Source: Gammaproteobacteria bacterium
GTDB lineage: Bacteria > Pseudomonadota > Gammaproteobacteria > DAOWEP01
DNA length: 12,379 nt
NCBI GenBank assembly: GCA_030638455.1
Contig: DAOWEP010000120.1
Coordinates: 1 to 12,379, forward strand
Reading direction: 5' to 3'
Under the pieces are notes generated by a model that was not told the DNA's origin, made no database searches, and saw nothing but the letters and a program-made list of their open reading frames with translations. This document shows positions 1 through 7,097 of the stretch, one piece after another. Numbering within the stretch: the first letter of the stretch is position 1; the number at the start of each line of letters is the position of its first letter. A program made the position numbers and the translations under genes.

Positions 1-160
1 AATCCTGATCAAGCAGAGCTCTCAGTGAACGCTCTATGTATTTTGCCTCGTTAAAAACAGGCATTCCAATACTAACCAATGGCATCTCAACTTGAGTTGA
101 TGATCCTTTACAATCAGCAGGATTATTTTCCGGAATAGTATCTACCATTAAATTACTCAT
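1..160 (-). CDS. Family 2 glycosyltransferase, N-terminal fragment (runs off the left edge)
   Basis: The 53 visible codons start with ATG at 158-160 and stay open to the window edge. After about 26 variable residues comes PLVSIGMPVFNEAKYIERSL, the first beta strand and helix of a GT-A fold family 2 glycosyltransferase; this segment binds the nucleotide of the sugar donor. The catalytic DxD motif and acceptor domain would lie outside the window. A second ATG (codon 5) could also be the start, and no clear Shine-Dalgarno precedes either. The gene is separated from the upstream GT-C gene by 144 bp holding a perfect TATAAT, so it may have its own promoter while continuing the same glycan locus. 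Family assignment is good; donor and acceptor are unknown. Confidence 0.8.
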   Translation of the reverse strand, partial: MSNLMVDTIPENNPADCKGSSTQVEMPLVSIGMPVFNEAKYIERSLRALLDQD

Positions 161-186
161 TTAATAACGATTGTTAACGGTTATTT

Positions 187-192
187 ATTATA
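187..192 (-). promoter_or_regulatory. Candidate -10 box ahead of the left-edge GT2 gene
   Basis: On the minus strand a perfect TATAAT lies 27 bases before the ATG at 160, in AT-rich sequence. No convincing -35 hexamer sits at 16-18 bp spacing, so this is only a candidate. It could give the glycosyltransferase gene a promoter of its own within the otherwise tightly packed minus-strand unit. Confidence 0.25.
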
Positions 193-304
193 TTCAGACA
201 CACCGTACACGAAGTTGATTTTTAGTTTTCTATGACCTACCTATTTGCGTGCCATTAATATATTTATTTGTTAGCCCATGCACTACTTGAGCATTTATCT
301 TGCG

Positions 305-1870
305 CTAATTTTTAAGCTTATATAAGGCCGCATAACTTACCTCGTCCCTGTTTACAGAGAATATTTGTTCGGAAAACCCCTTAATTCTATTTACAGGATA
401 AAAAGGAGCGCGATAACTTATTGAACTAAAGGGTAGTATAAAAAAATACTGGCATCCTTTTTCTGATACATCATGCAAAAACTCCTGATCACTTAGCTTT
501 TCCAGAGGGGTTTGAATTGACACCCTGCCAGAATACATCCCGACAATAGATGGCTTGATTGAATATACACACTGATCTTCTGGAACCGCTTGCTTAATGG
601 CCTTCATCGCCTCAGTAAGCGTTTGAATCATAATGACACCCCTATAGTCTACCTGCCTTTTATTTCCGTACCAAATTGCTGCATGTCTGTATTCAGAAAA
701 ATCTTCAGGGAGAGCAGAAGTATAGCGGTCATACGTAAAGGCTAATGCCGGCATATTATTAATAAGAAGGACTGCAATAAGGGCTCCTTTTGCAAGTCCG
801 CCAATCCTTATATTTTTCACCCACAAATGAACAATATATACTGCATGCCCTAGCATTAACGCAGTAACTGGATACAGGTAACGTTCTGCCTCAGGAGAAA
901 ATGGCCATAGCAGTAACAACAGGATATAAAAAAACAAATACAATCCGTCAAGATGTTTTTTTCTAACTCTATTGGCAAGACCTATGAGAGACAATATACC
1001 CAGAATCCCGACCACAATGACACCAACATTAGTAGTTGCAGAAAATATATTAAACCATGCATTGATAAATCGGCCAATATGAGCGCCCATATGTGAAACC
1101 ACATCATTCAACGAATGAAATAATGAGAGCTTGCCTGACATCATCGATATATAACTAAAGCTCTCGCCTGATTTAAAATCAAAAACCTTCGAAAGGATAT
1201 ATGGAGATAGCATGATCATATATAACTTTATCCGCCATTCCCTCGGATAGTTAATCCATATATAAACTGTAAAGGCGGCAATCATGGACAGGCCTGCCGA
1301 GCGAATCAGGAAGCTTGACCCTGCCAGCAATGAGGCCGCCATCAGTACCCCAATATTTTTTTTATTTTTCTCTGAATATCCTGCCAATACAATAGATAAC
1401 AGGCAAAAAAATAGGTAGTAGTTCTCACTCAGGATCTCCAGCGCATGCATATATGTCATGGCCAGCGTTGCAAACACAAGCACGATCCCGATAGCGATCA
1501 ACCTTGAGCCAATCAGCTGGATTGCAAAAATATACAGCATTAAAAACGATCCTAGCAAAAATAATGTGGTGGTTAAATGTGCCACCAAAAGGCTCTCTGC
1601 CCCACCTGTTAGCGCCAGAATTATTGGTATAAGTGGCGGATAAGGACTATGTTGTGCAAAGTATTTGGTCGTATCGGAAGGGCTCGTAAAGGGCGATAGA
1701 TATTTCGCCATATGTAAATACCATGCATTATCCCCCCCGAATTGACCCAGTAAATCTGTCCAGGTCCATTGAACATAGATGATAGAAATAACAGTAAGAA
1801 CCAGGAAGACAATCCCGTTACCAACGGGCTGCACATAGTTACTACCAACAGGAGCTGGATTATGATTCAC
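305..1870 (-). CDS. GT-C fold membrane glycosyltransferase, GT39 / PMT_2 (ArnT-like) type
   Basis: A 521-residue polytopic inner-membrane protein. A first hydrophobic segment (about residues 19-34) is followed by a periplasmic loop with GGDNAWYLHMAKYL (D47) and then HSPYPPLIPI near residues 74-83. This is the layout of PMT_2/ArnT-like GT-C enzymes, where an acidic residue in the first loop is catalytic and the donor is a polyprenyl-phosphate sugar. Many hydrophobic segments follow, and the last 150 or so residues form a largely soluble C-terminal part. The start is GTG at 1868-1870, overlapping the end of the GtrA gene by 11 bp, which suggests coupled translation. With the upstream GT2 and GtrA it forms a plausible lipid-linked sugar transfer module. 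Acceptor (lipid A, glycan or protein) and sugar cannot be told from sequence. Confidence 0.8.
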   Translation of the reverse strand: MNHNPAPVGSNYVQPVGNGIVFLVLTVISIIYVQWTWTDLLGQFGGDNAWYLHMAKYLSPFTSPSDTTKYFAQHSPYPPLIPIILALTGGAESLLVAHLTTTLFLLGSFLMLYIFAIQLIGSRLIAIGIVLVFATLAMTYMHALEILSENYYLFFCLLSIVLAGYSEKNKKNIGVLMAASLLAGSSFLIRSAGLSMIAAFTVYIWINYPREWRIKLYMIMLSPYILSKVFDFKSGESFSYISMMSGKLSLFHSLNDVVSHMGAHIGRFINAWFNIFSATTNVGVIVVGILGILSLIGLANRVRKKHLDGLYLFFYILLLLLWPFSPEAERYLYPVTALMLGHAVYIVHLWVKNIRIGGLAKGALIAVLLINNMPALAFTYDRYTSALPEDFSEYRHAAIWYGNKRQVDYRGVIMIQTLTEAMKAIKQAVPEDQCVYSIKPSIVGMYSGRVSIQTPLEKLSDQEFLHDVSEKGCQYFFILPFSSISYRAPFYPVNRIKGFSEQIFSVNRDEVSYAALYKLKN

Positions 1871-2282
1871 GGCTCAACTCTCTTCTTGAAAATACAAAAT
1901 GCTTGCGCGAAAAATAATTCCAGGAAAATACCGAGGCCACGGTTAATAGCTTTGATATCATTAAATTCATATCCATCTTATCTATCAGCACAAATATGAT
2001 GACCTGATTAAGAAGCAGGCTGGTTGTGGCAATAAAAAAAACTAACATTATTTCATCGGACATTTTGAACCTGGCGCCACTTTTAAAAACCAGTCGTATA
2101 CTTAACAGATAGTTTGCCAATGTCCCAAGCATAAAACCAATAGCATTTACCCATAGGTAATTAAAAGATAAGAGTTTGGCAAAAATATAGAAAAATACGA
2201 CATCAGCAGCAGCAACGCTTCCACCTACAAGGGCATAGCGAATAATCTTGATTTTTAATAACTTCTCTAACAGACTGCGCAT
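1860..2282 (-). CDS. GtrA-family membrane protein (putative lipid-linked sugar flippase)
   Basis: A 140-residue protein with four predicted membrane segments at about residues 15-37, 43-63, 78-100 and 108-126, the usual size and topology of the GtrA family (Pfam GtrA-like). The C-terminal WNYFSRKHFVF (121-131) matches the aromatic and basic ending typical of the family. GtrA proteins are proposed to move polyprenyl-phosphate-linked sugars across the inner membrane, though the mechanism is better supported by context than by direct biochemistry. It lies 26 bp after the GT2 gene and overlaps the GT-C gene by 11 bp, the same partnership as GtrA/GtrB/Gtr in serotype conversion loci. It starts with ATG at 2280-2282; no strong Shine-Dalgarno is visible. 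Confidence 0.85.
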   Translation of the reverse strand: MRSLLEKLLKIKIIRYALVGGSVAAADVVFFYIFAKLLSFNYLWVNAIGFMLGTLANYLLSIRLVFKSGARFKMSDEIMLVFFIATTSLLLNQVIIFVLIDKMDMNLMISKLLTVASVFSWNYFSRKHFVFSRRELSRES

Positions 2283-2308
2283 AATTGCTAAATTGAAATT
2301 TTTTCTTG

Positions 2309-3010
2309 TTATTTTTTAAACAGCAGCCGCAGGAATACAGCAATCACCTGCGCCAGATTTCGCCAATGAAACGCCTTGGTCTCGCCACCCTCTCTTTCCT
2401 TTAGCTCGATCCCAATGGTTTCATAACTTTTCCCCTGCTTAAGTATTTTAACCAACGCCTCAAGCTGATAGGCAAAACCATCTGTTTTTATCTCAATTCC
2501 CTTGACAATATCCGTCCGGTGTACAACAGTGCCATTGTAGTATGGAATTTTCAGGCCAGACAACTGGTTCGCGATACTGGTAAAGGTATCAGACAGAAGC
2601 CTGCGCCTGAATGAACGGGCAATAGATGCATTCACATGGTAGGGAATCACGATATCGGATTTACCAACAACTGATAACACAGAAACAATACTCTCGGCAG
2701 GAAACTGGTTATCGCCAGGAATCAACATAACGTATGTCATTTGTGAACATTTCAACCCTGTCTTATAAGCAGCGCCCATTCCACGATTACTTGCATGACA
2801 AACAACATGAATATGTTCATTATTGGCCGCCAGCGAATTCATCACCTCAACAGTATGGTCAGTACTTCCATCGTCAACCAGAATTATTTCGTAATCATTA
2901 ACGGCTTCCGCCGCTGCCTTAACGATCTCACTCACTGTTTCACTAATTCGCTCTGCCTCATTAAGCGCTGGAACTATAAACGATACAGAGCGATGGATAT
3001 CTTGATTCAT
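2309..3010 (-). CDS. DPM1/GtrB-like family 2 glycosyltransferase (polyprenyl-phosphate sugar synthase type)
   Basis: About 233 residues. Counting from the chosen start, SFIVPALNE is near 10-18, EIILVDDGSTD near 41-51, the NRGMGAAYKTGL segment near 75-86, and PGDNQF near 98-103, where DPM1-type enzymes carry the metal-binding DxD-like motif. These are hallmarks of dolichyl/undecaprenyl-phosphate hexose synthases, which load a nucleotide sugar on a lipid phosphate at the cytoplasmic face. Unlike ArnC or GtrB it lacks a clear C-terminal membrane hairpin, so it resembles the short DPM1 type. I chose the ATG at 3008-3010; a TTG two codons upstream (3014-3016) is possible but has no better ribosome-binding site. 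It lies 17 bp after the radical SAM gene and is followed by GtrA and GT-C genes. The sugar is unknown. Confidence 0.82.
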   Translation of the reverse strand: MNQDIHRSVSFIVPALNEAERISETVSEIVKAAAEAVNDYEIILVDDGSTDHTVEVMNSLAANNEHIHVVCHASNRGMGAAYKTGLKCSQMTYVMLIPGDNQFPAESIVSVLSVVGKSDIVIPYHVNASIARSFRRRLLSDTFTSIANQLSGLKIPYYNGTVVHRTDIVKGIEIKTDGFAYQLEALVKILKQGKSYETIGIELKEREGGETKAFHWRNLAQVIAVFLRLLFKK

Positions 3011-3027
3011 GAGCAACTTGATAGCAG

Positions 3028-4122
3028 TTAAATGAAATTCTTGTGCGAAACGCCATTACGTAATCGAGTCAGATAACGATTCACCTCATCCATGCGACAG
3101 TTTTTTCTGCACTCTCTGATATCCAGCTTGTCACGAACATAATTCAGGCTTTCGTGACGAGCTTCTCCCTCCCATATCTCCGCAAATGAATGTTCATTTA
3201 AATTTCCGTATTTAAAACGTTCATCCAGTAAAAATGCGCTGCACCCATACACAGCACCATCTGCCATAACATATGCCCAGAAAAAAGGTGTGGCCTGACA
3301 CTTGTCGTAACCGTGATCTTTATCAAGCGTTTTAGTCATAGTGTTCGCGCGAAATATGACATTGAAATGTTCATTGTTAAATTGGGATAATTTCTCTTCC
3401 ATAGAAAGAAGATCTGAATAGTCAGTATTTTCGTAACGATGCGTTTCACTTGACAGGTGTTGAGAGTAGGGTTTAACAACCAGATAATCCAGGCCAATCT
3501 CATCGCGGCATATGCTGGCCAGTTTTTCAACGTCATCAGTATTTTCAGGAAGCAACAATATCTGCGCCCCCAATATACAATCTGATTTTGTACTATTACG
3601 TGCAGAAACCATTTCCTTGAGATTTTCAATTACTCTATTGAAATCACGTTCTTTAGTCTGATGAATTCTGGCATAGTTTTCAGGGGTGCCTGCATTGATG
3701 GACACCTTGATCCATGATGTCAACGGTATTGCGCGATCAATAAACCCTTTCGGCAGGATGCTACCATTAGTAGTAAAAGCCACGTCAATTCCTGAGGCTT
3801 TGGTTATTTCTACGATATCCACGATCTTCTTGTGCAACAGGGGCTCACCTTCACCTGCATACATAATGCTTTTTACTCCCAGCTCGCCCATCTCTGGAAT
3901 ACGCTTACGCAACATTTCCATATCCAGCATTACGGGTTTGTAACCGATATAATCAACAGCACAAAACGTACAGCGATGATTACATGCGCCCACTGGAGAC
4001 AATTCCATATAAATGGGATAAATCTTTTTTTGTTTCTCCCAATTATCAGCAGACAGCCAATCAGACACCCTTTCAGGATGATAAATAAGTTTATGGCTAT
4101 CTATTGCGTATTGATCAGACAT
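3028..4122 (-). CDS. Radical SAM enzyme with SPASM-like C-terminal domain
   Basis: A 364-residue protein. C47, C51 and C54 form the CxxxCxxC motif that binds the 4Fe-4S cluster cleaving S-adenosylmethionine. AGEGEP (89-94) is the GGEP-like SAM-binding motif, followed by a TTNG strand (117-120) and KVSINAG (139-145). The C-terminal part has C275, C294, C338 and C342 and the GNL...EIW pattern (306-317) seen in SPASM domains, which hold extra iron-sulfur clusters. The fold is MoaA/SPASM-like; members next to glycosyltransferases are often guessed to modify sugars, but the substrate here is unknown. The ATG at 4120-4122 follows the E1 beta stop by 5 bp, with a 17-bp gap to the GT2 start on the other side. 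A peptide substrate is unlikely because no small precursor gene is visible. Confidence 0.88.
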   Translation of the reverse strand: MSDQYAIDSHKLIYHPERVSDWLSADNWEKQKKIYPIYMELSPVGACNHRCTFCAVDYIGYKPVMLDMEMLRKRIPEMGELGVKSIMYAGEGEPLLHKKIVDIVEITKASGIDVAFTTNGSILPKGFIDRAIPLTSWIKVSINAGTPENYARIHQTKERDFNRVIENLKEMVSARNSTKSDCILGAQILLLPENTDDVEKLASICRDEIGLDYLVVKPYSQHLSSETHRYENTDYSDLLSMEEKLSQFNNEHFNVIFRANTMTKTLDKDHGYDKCQATPFFWAYVMADGAVYGCSAFLLDERFKYGNLNEHSFAEIWEGEARHESLNYVRDKLDIRECRKNCRMDEVNRYLTRLRNGVSHKNFI

Positions 4123-4127
4123 ATTGA

Positions 4128-5204
4128 TTAGAAAGGCCCAGTAAAGTCAGCATTAGGCACATCACGATTGCCAGTACGTGCGAGCGCCTTTGCTCCTGCG
4201 ATAACATTGTTATCATCAATATCCAACAACCTTAAAACCGCCTCTGCCACCTGCTCTGCTTCGGGATAATAAGTTTCAGTTAGCGAAGATGCTGTTGGCG
4301 CAGGCAAATCAGGTAACGTAAGGCGCACAGGTGCACATTTTAAGTGCTTCATTGCCTTCTCTGTAACACCAGCCACAATTTCAGCCGATATACCGCCCGT
4401 CTTCCACGCTGTATCCAGCACAAGTAATCTCCCTGTTTTTTCAATAGACATAAGCACCGTATCCATATCCAATGGCCTTACCACCCTCATATCGATAATC
4501 TCGACCTCAATATCCTGTGTTGCCAACCACTCAGCTGCCCGTATTGCTTCAATAAGCATATACGAAAAAGCAGCAATCGTAACCATGGCCCCTTTTCTAA
4601 TAACCTTGGCGCCTTCAAGGGACTCAGCATAATAGTTAGAGGGGACATTACCAGTAATCTGATGCAACCAACGATGCTCGAGGAATATCACCGGATTATT
4701 GTCATTTATCGCACCTATCAACATGCCCTTGGCATCATAGGCACTGGATGGCATGACAACACGCAGACCGGGAATATGTGCAAAAAGTGCCTGTAGACTC
4801 TGTGCATGCTGCGGCCCTTGCCCCCACCCTCTTCCGATGATGGCTCTTATCACCAGAGGTATCTCAGCACCTTTCCCAAAAAGAAAATGCCATTTTGCCG
4901 CATGATTCACCAGCTGATCCATGGCCAGCAGCATAAAATCTATACGCTGGTGAACCATGAGAGGTCTTAGTCCAGCCTGAGCAGCGCCAATGCAAATCCC
5001 TGTCACACCATTTTCGGAAAGCGGCATATCAAACACACGATCCGGGCCAAATTTTTCCTGTAACCCAATGGTGGTGCCAAAGATATTTTTTGGGTCTGGA
5101 ACACCCTCTCCTATAACGATAACCTGATCATTGTCCTCCATCGCCTGAAATGTTGCCTCACGTATTGCTTCGGCATATGAAAGTATCCGATCAGGCATAT
5201 TCAC
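4128..5204 (-). CDS. TPP-dependent 2-oxo acid dehydrogenase E1 component, beta subunit-like
   Basis: About 358 residues with the pyrimidine-binding transketolase domain first and the transketolase C-terminal domain second, as in PdhB/BkdB/AcoB. Visible motifs, counted from the chosen start: GEGV near 33-36, MPLSENG near 60-66 with the glutamate that activates the TPP aminopyrimidine ring, GPQHAQS near 130-136 with the conserved histidine, and RVVRPLDMDT starting near 240. After the usual end comes an extra tail of about 30 residues finishing in ADFTGPF. I chose GTG at 5202-5204 because GGAG at 5211-5214 lies six bases upstream; a TTG at 5216 would overlap that site, and an ATG at 5198 is also possible. 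It overlaps the alpha-subunit gene, so the two are probably made in step as an alpha2beta2 enzyme. No E2 or E3 gene is nearby, so a normal acyl-CoA-forming complex is doubtful. Confidence 0.88.
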   Translation of the reverse strand: MNMPDRILSYAEAIREATFQAMEDNDQVIVIGEGVPDPKNIFGTTIGLQEKFGPDRVFDMPLSENGVTGICIGAAQAGLRPLMVHQRIDFMLLAMDQLVNHAAKWHFLFGKGAEIPLVIRAIIGRGWGQGPQHAQSLQALFAHIPGLRVVMPSSAYDAKGMLIGAINDNNPVIFLEHRWLHQITGNVPSNYYAESLEGAKVIRKGAMVTIAAFSYMLIEAIRAAEWLATQDIEVEIIDMRVVRPLDMDTVLMSIEKTGRLLVLDTAWKTGGISAEIVAGVTEKAMKHLKCAPVRLTLPDLPAPTASSLTETYYPEAEQVAEAVLRLLDIDDNNVIAGAKALARTGNRDVPNADFTGPF

Positions 5205-6141
5205 AATAATCTCCAACTACAGGGGGGTCTGCGCACTGCGCGGTATTAAATGCAGAAATTATTTCAGCATTTATATCCTTCTCAACGTCTTCCTGATCCA
5301 GCGCTACCGAGCTGGCATTAAGTTGCCCAAGCGCCAATTCTATAGGGCAACGTTCCTGCCAGCTCGCCAGCTCCCCTTCATCACGATAGCCGAGATCATC
5401 ATCGTTATTCGGCCCGCAATGCTCAAGCCAGCGAAAAGTAGAGAATTCGAGGAATTGCGGCCCTTCTCCATTATGAATACGTTTGATAGCATCTGAAGAT
5501 TGCTGGTTGACAAACATTACGTCATTGCCATCCCCGGAAATACTATTCACTCCATGCGCTGAGGCAAGTGCACTTATAGACCGATGAGGTTGCCTGCTTT
5601 GTAAATTGGTATAAACAGAGTACCCGTTATTTTCACAAACAAATAACACTGGAAGCTGGTGAAGCGCAGCAAAATTAAGAGATTCATGCATTACACCTTC
5701 TTCAAAACAGCCATCTCCGAAAAAAATAGTAACAATCCGTGAAGAATTCTGTAATTTAGCTGCCCATGCAGCGCCTACTGCTATCGGTACCGTCCCTGCA
5801 ACAATAGGAGTTGCCCCCCAGAAACCGATTTTATGGTCCACAATATGCATAGAACCACCTCGTCCACCGGAGCAGCCACTGGCCTTACCATATAATTCTG
5901 CGATCAGCGCCGTAAGATCACCACCCTTGGCCAGATAATGTGCATGGGAACGATGTCCACTATAAACAATGTCATCATCGCTCAACGCAGCGCATACCCC
6001 TACTGCCACGGCCTCCTGTCCTATACTCAGGTGAACCGGGCAACGCATTTCCTGCTCATGGTATCTTTGCGCTACTGCCTCCTCAATACGGCGAATACGT
6101 AGCATAGACTTCCAGAATTTTTGTAAATGCTTGTGATTCAT
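5191..6141 (-). CDS. TPP-dependent 2-oxo acid dehydrogenase E1 component, alpha subunit-like
   Basis: About 316 residues. The TPP/Mg motif begins at GDG (about 142-144) and ends at ENN (about 170-172), the usual spacing for E1 alpha. HLSIGQEA near 37-44 and GHRSHAHYLAKGG near 62-74 match the conserved substrate-channel region, and GGSMHI follows near 95-100. The loop that carries phosphorylation sites in mitochondrial E1 reads EHCGPNNDDDLGYR (near 240-253), a sugar-cluster type rather than a standard pyruvate dehydrogenase type. The ATG at 6139-6141 forms an ATGA overlap with the GT9 stop, so I prefer it over the GTG two codons upstream (6145-6147). The partner beta subunit follows with overlap. 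Likely a decarboxylase or carboligase acting on a 2-oxo acid; substrate unknown. Confidence 0.88.
   Translation of the reverse strand: MNHKHLQKFWKSMLRIRRIEEAVAQRYHEQEMRCPVHLSIGQEAVAVGVCAALSDDDIVYSGHRSHAHYLAKGGDLTALIAELYGKASGCSGGRGGSMHIVDHKIGFWGATPIVAGTVPIAVGAAWAAKLQNSSRIVTIFFGDGCFEEGVMHESLNFAALHQLPVLFVCENNGYSVYTNLQSRQPHRSISALASAHGVNSISGDGNDVMFVNQQSSDAIKRIHNGEGPQFLEFSTFRWLEHCGPNNDDDLGYRDEGELASWQERCPIELALGQLNASSVALDQEDVEKDINAEIISAFNTAQCADPPVVGDYCEYA
5211..5214 (-). promoter_or_regulatory. Ribosome-binding site deciding the E1 beta start
   Basis: On the minus strand GGAG lies six bases before a GTG at 5202-5204. It argues for that codon as the E1 beta start rather than the upstream TTG at 5216, which would overlap this site, or the ATG at 5198, which is too far from it for ideal spacing. 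The site lies within the end of the E1 alpha coding sequence. Confidence 0.5.
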
Positions 6142-7097
6142 TGACACAAATTGTCAACTGCCGAGACCACTGATTGAAGAGAAATATGCGTCATACATAT
6201 CACTTCTTGCTCGCAGTTGCTCTCCAGACAGGGAATGCAGGGCCAGGAAACTTCGGGGGTTAGTTTGATAATTTGATCACTTGAATCTATTTCGGTTGAG
6301 ATTGTTGGGCCAAACAATGCCACTACACGCTTTCCCAAAGCTAACGCAAGATGCAGGCCTAAAGAGTCATTCGTTACAAGCACACGGCAACTATTTATCC
6401 AGTTAATATAACCCTCAAGACTATTTTCGCCCTGTTGCCATGAAACCTTATACTTTGATGACAGGGCGCCATATAATTCGTCCCAGTTCTGCTGGGGCCA
6501 TCGTTTTAAGGGATATTTCTCTCCAACCAGATGATTAAGTCCAACATCATATATCTCTTTGGAATGCGGCCTGTACCCGAGCACATAGGATTGCCCCTTA
6601 TATTCACTGCCTAACATCTGATATAAAATTTCTGACCATGACCTGGATACATTTTTCTTATAATTCGCATCTTTACTCATGCTCACCGCAATATCCGAGT
6701 GCACATGAGACACGGCTTTTCCTGAAGCAGGATCATAACGGAACCCGTATCTTTGCCAGGCCGGAATTTTGTCAGCAACCGCACAAACACCGGGATCTTT
6801 TTCAAAGTTTATAACGATGTCATACCACTCAGACATTAATTGTTGAGGTGTAAACGCATTCACCGAGACTACTCTGTTTATATATGGATTTCCCCGCAGG
6901 AGTGGTGCGGCCTTAGGATCTACAACCCAGGTTACATCGTATTGCTCGGGAGGAAAAAGATGTAGTATTACCGTGGTTCTAAGCACATCCCCCAGGCTAA
7001 CAAGATCTCCCACATCCTCATCCAGCGTTTCGGTATAACCCAGCTTAAAGATCAGTACATGTTGCCTGGATTTATTTGCCAGTTTATTAGTTTTCAT
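6138..7097 (-). CDS. Family 9 glycosyltransferase (heptosyltransferase-like)
   Basis: A 319-residue GT-B protein. The N-terminal strand FKLG (17-20) is followed by a longer, acidic loop and SLGDVLRTT (34-42), where ADP-heptose:LPS heptosyltransferases have a tight KLGDIGDV turn. The C-terminal half has KRWPQQNW (198-205) and VTNDSLGLHLALALGKRVVALFGPT (241-265; key D244, H249), the donor-site signature of GT9. Near the end C287, C290, C295 and C301 form a cysteine cluster, a feature seen in several GT9 subfamilies. The gene overlaps the upstream radical SAM gene by four bases (ATGA) and the E1 alpha gene by four bases. It probably adds a sugar to a lipid-linked or LPS-core-like glycan in the cytoplasm; whether the sugar is heptose is not shown. 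Confidence 0.85.
   Translation of the reverse strand: MKTNKLANKSRQHVLIFKLGYTETLDEDVGDLVSLGDVLRTTVILHLFPPEQYDVTWVVDPKAAPLLRGNPYINRVVSVNAFTPQQLMSEWYDIVINFEKDPGVCAVADKIPAWQRYGFRYDPASGKAVSHVHSDIAVSMSKDANYKKNVSRSWSEILYQMLGSEYKGQSYVLGYRPHSKEIYDVGLNHLVGEKYPLKRWPQQNWDELYGALSSKYKVSWQQGENSLEGYINWINSCRVLVTNDSLGLHLALALGKRVVALFGPTISTEIDSSDQIIKLTPEVSWPCIPCLESNCEQEVICMTHISLQSVVSAVDNLCQ

Noticed and set aside
3028..4122. HpnH-like hopanoid radical SAM enzyme
   Set aside because: The cysteine motif context (GACNHRCTFCAVDY) and SPASM-type end do not match HpnH, and there are no hopanoid genes nearby.
3832..4131. Plus-strand open frame of 99 codons
   Set aside because: It lies entirely antisense to the radical SAM gene's conserved N-terminal region and has no recognisable domain or ribosome-binding site.
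4128..6141. Acetoin or pyruvate dehydrogenase operon
   Set aside because: No E2, E3 or acetoin genes accompany the E1 pair, and the alpha-subunit loop differs from those enzymes.
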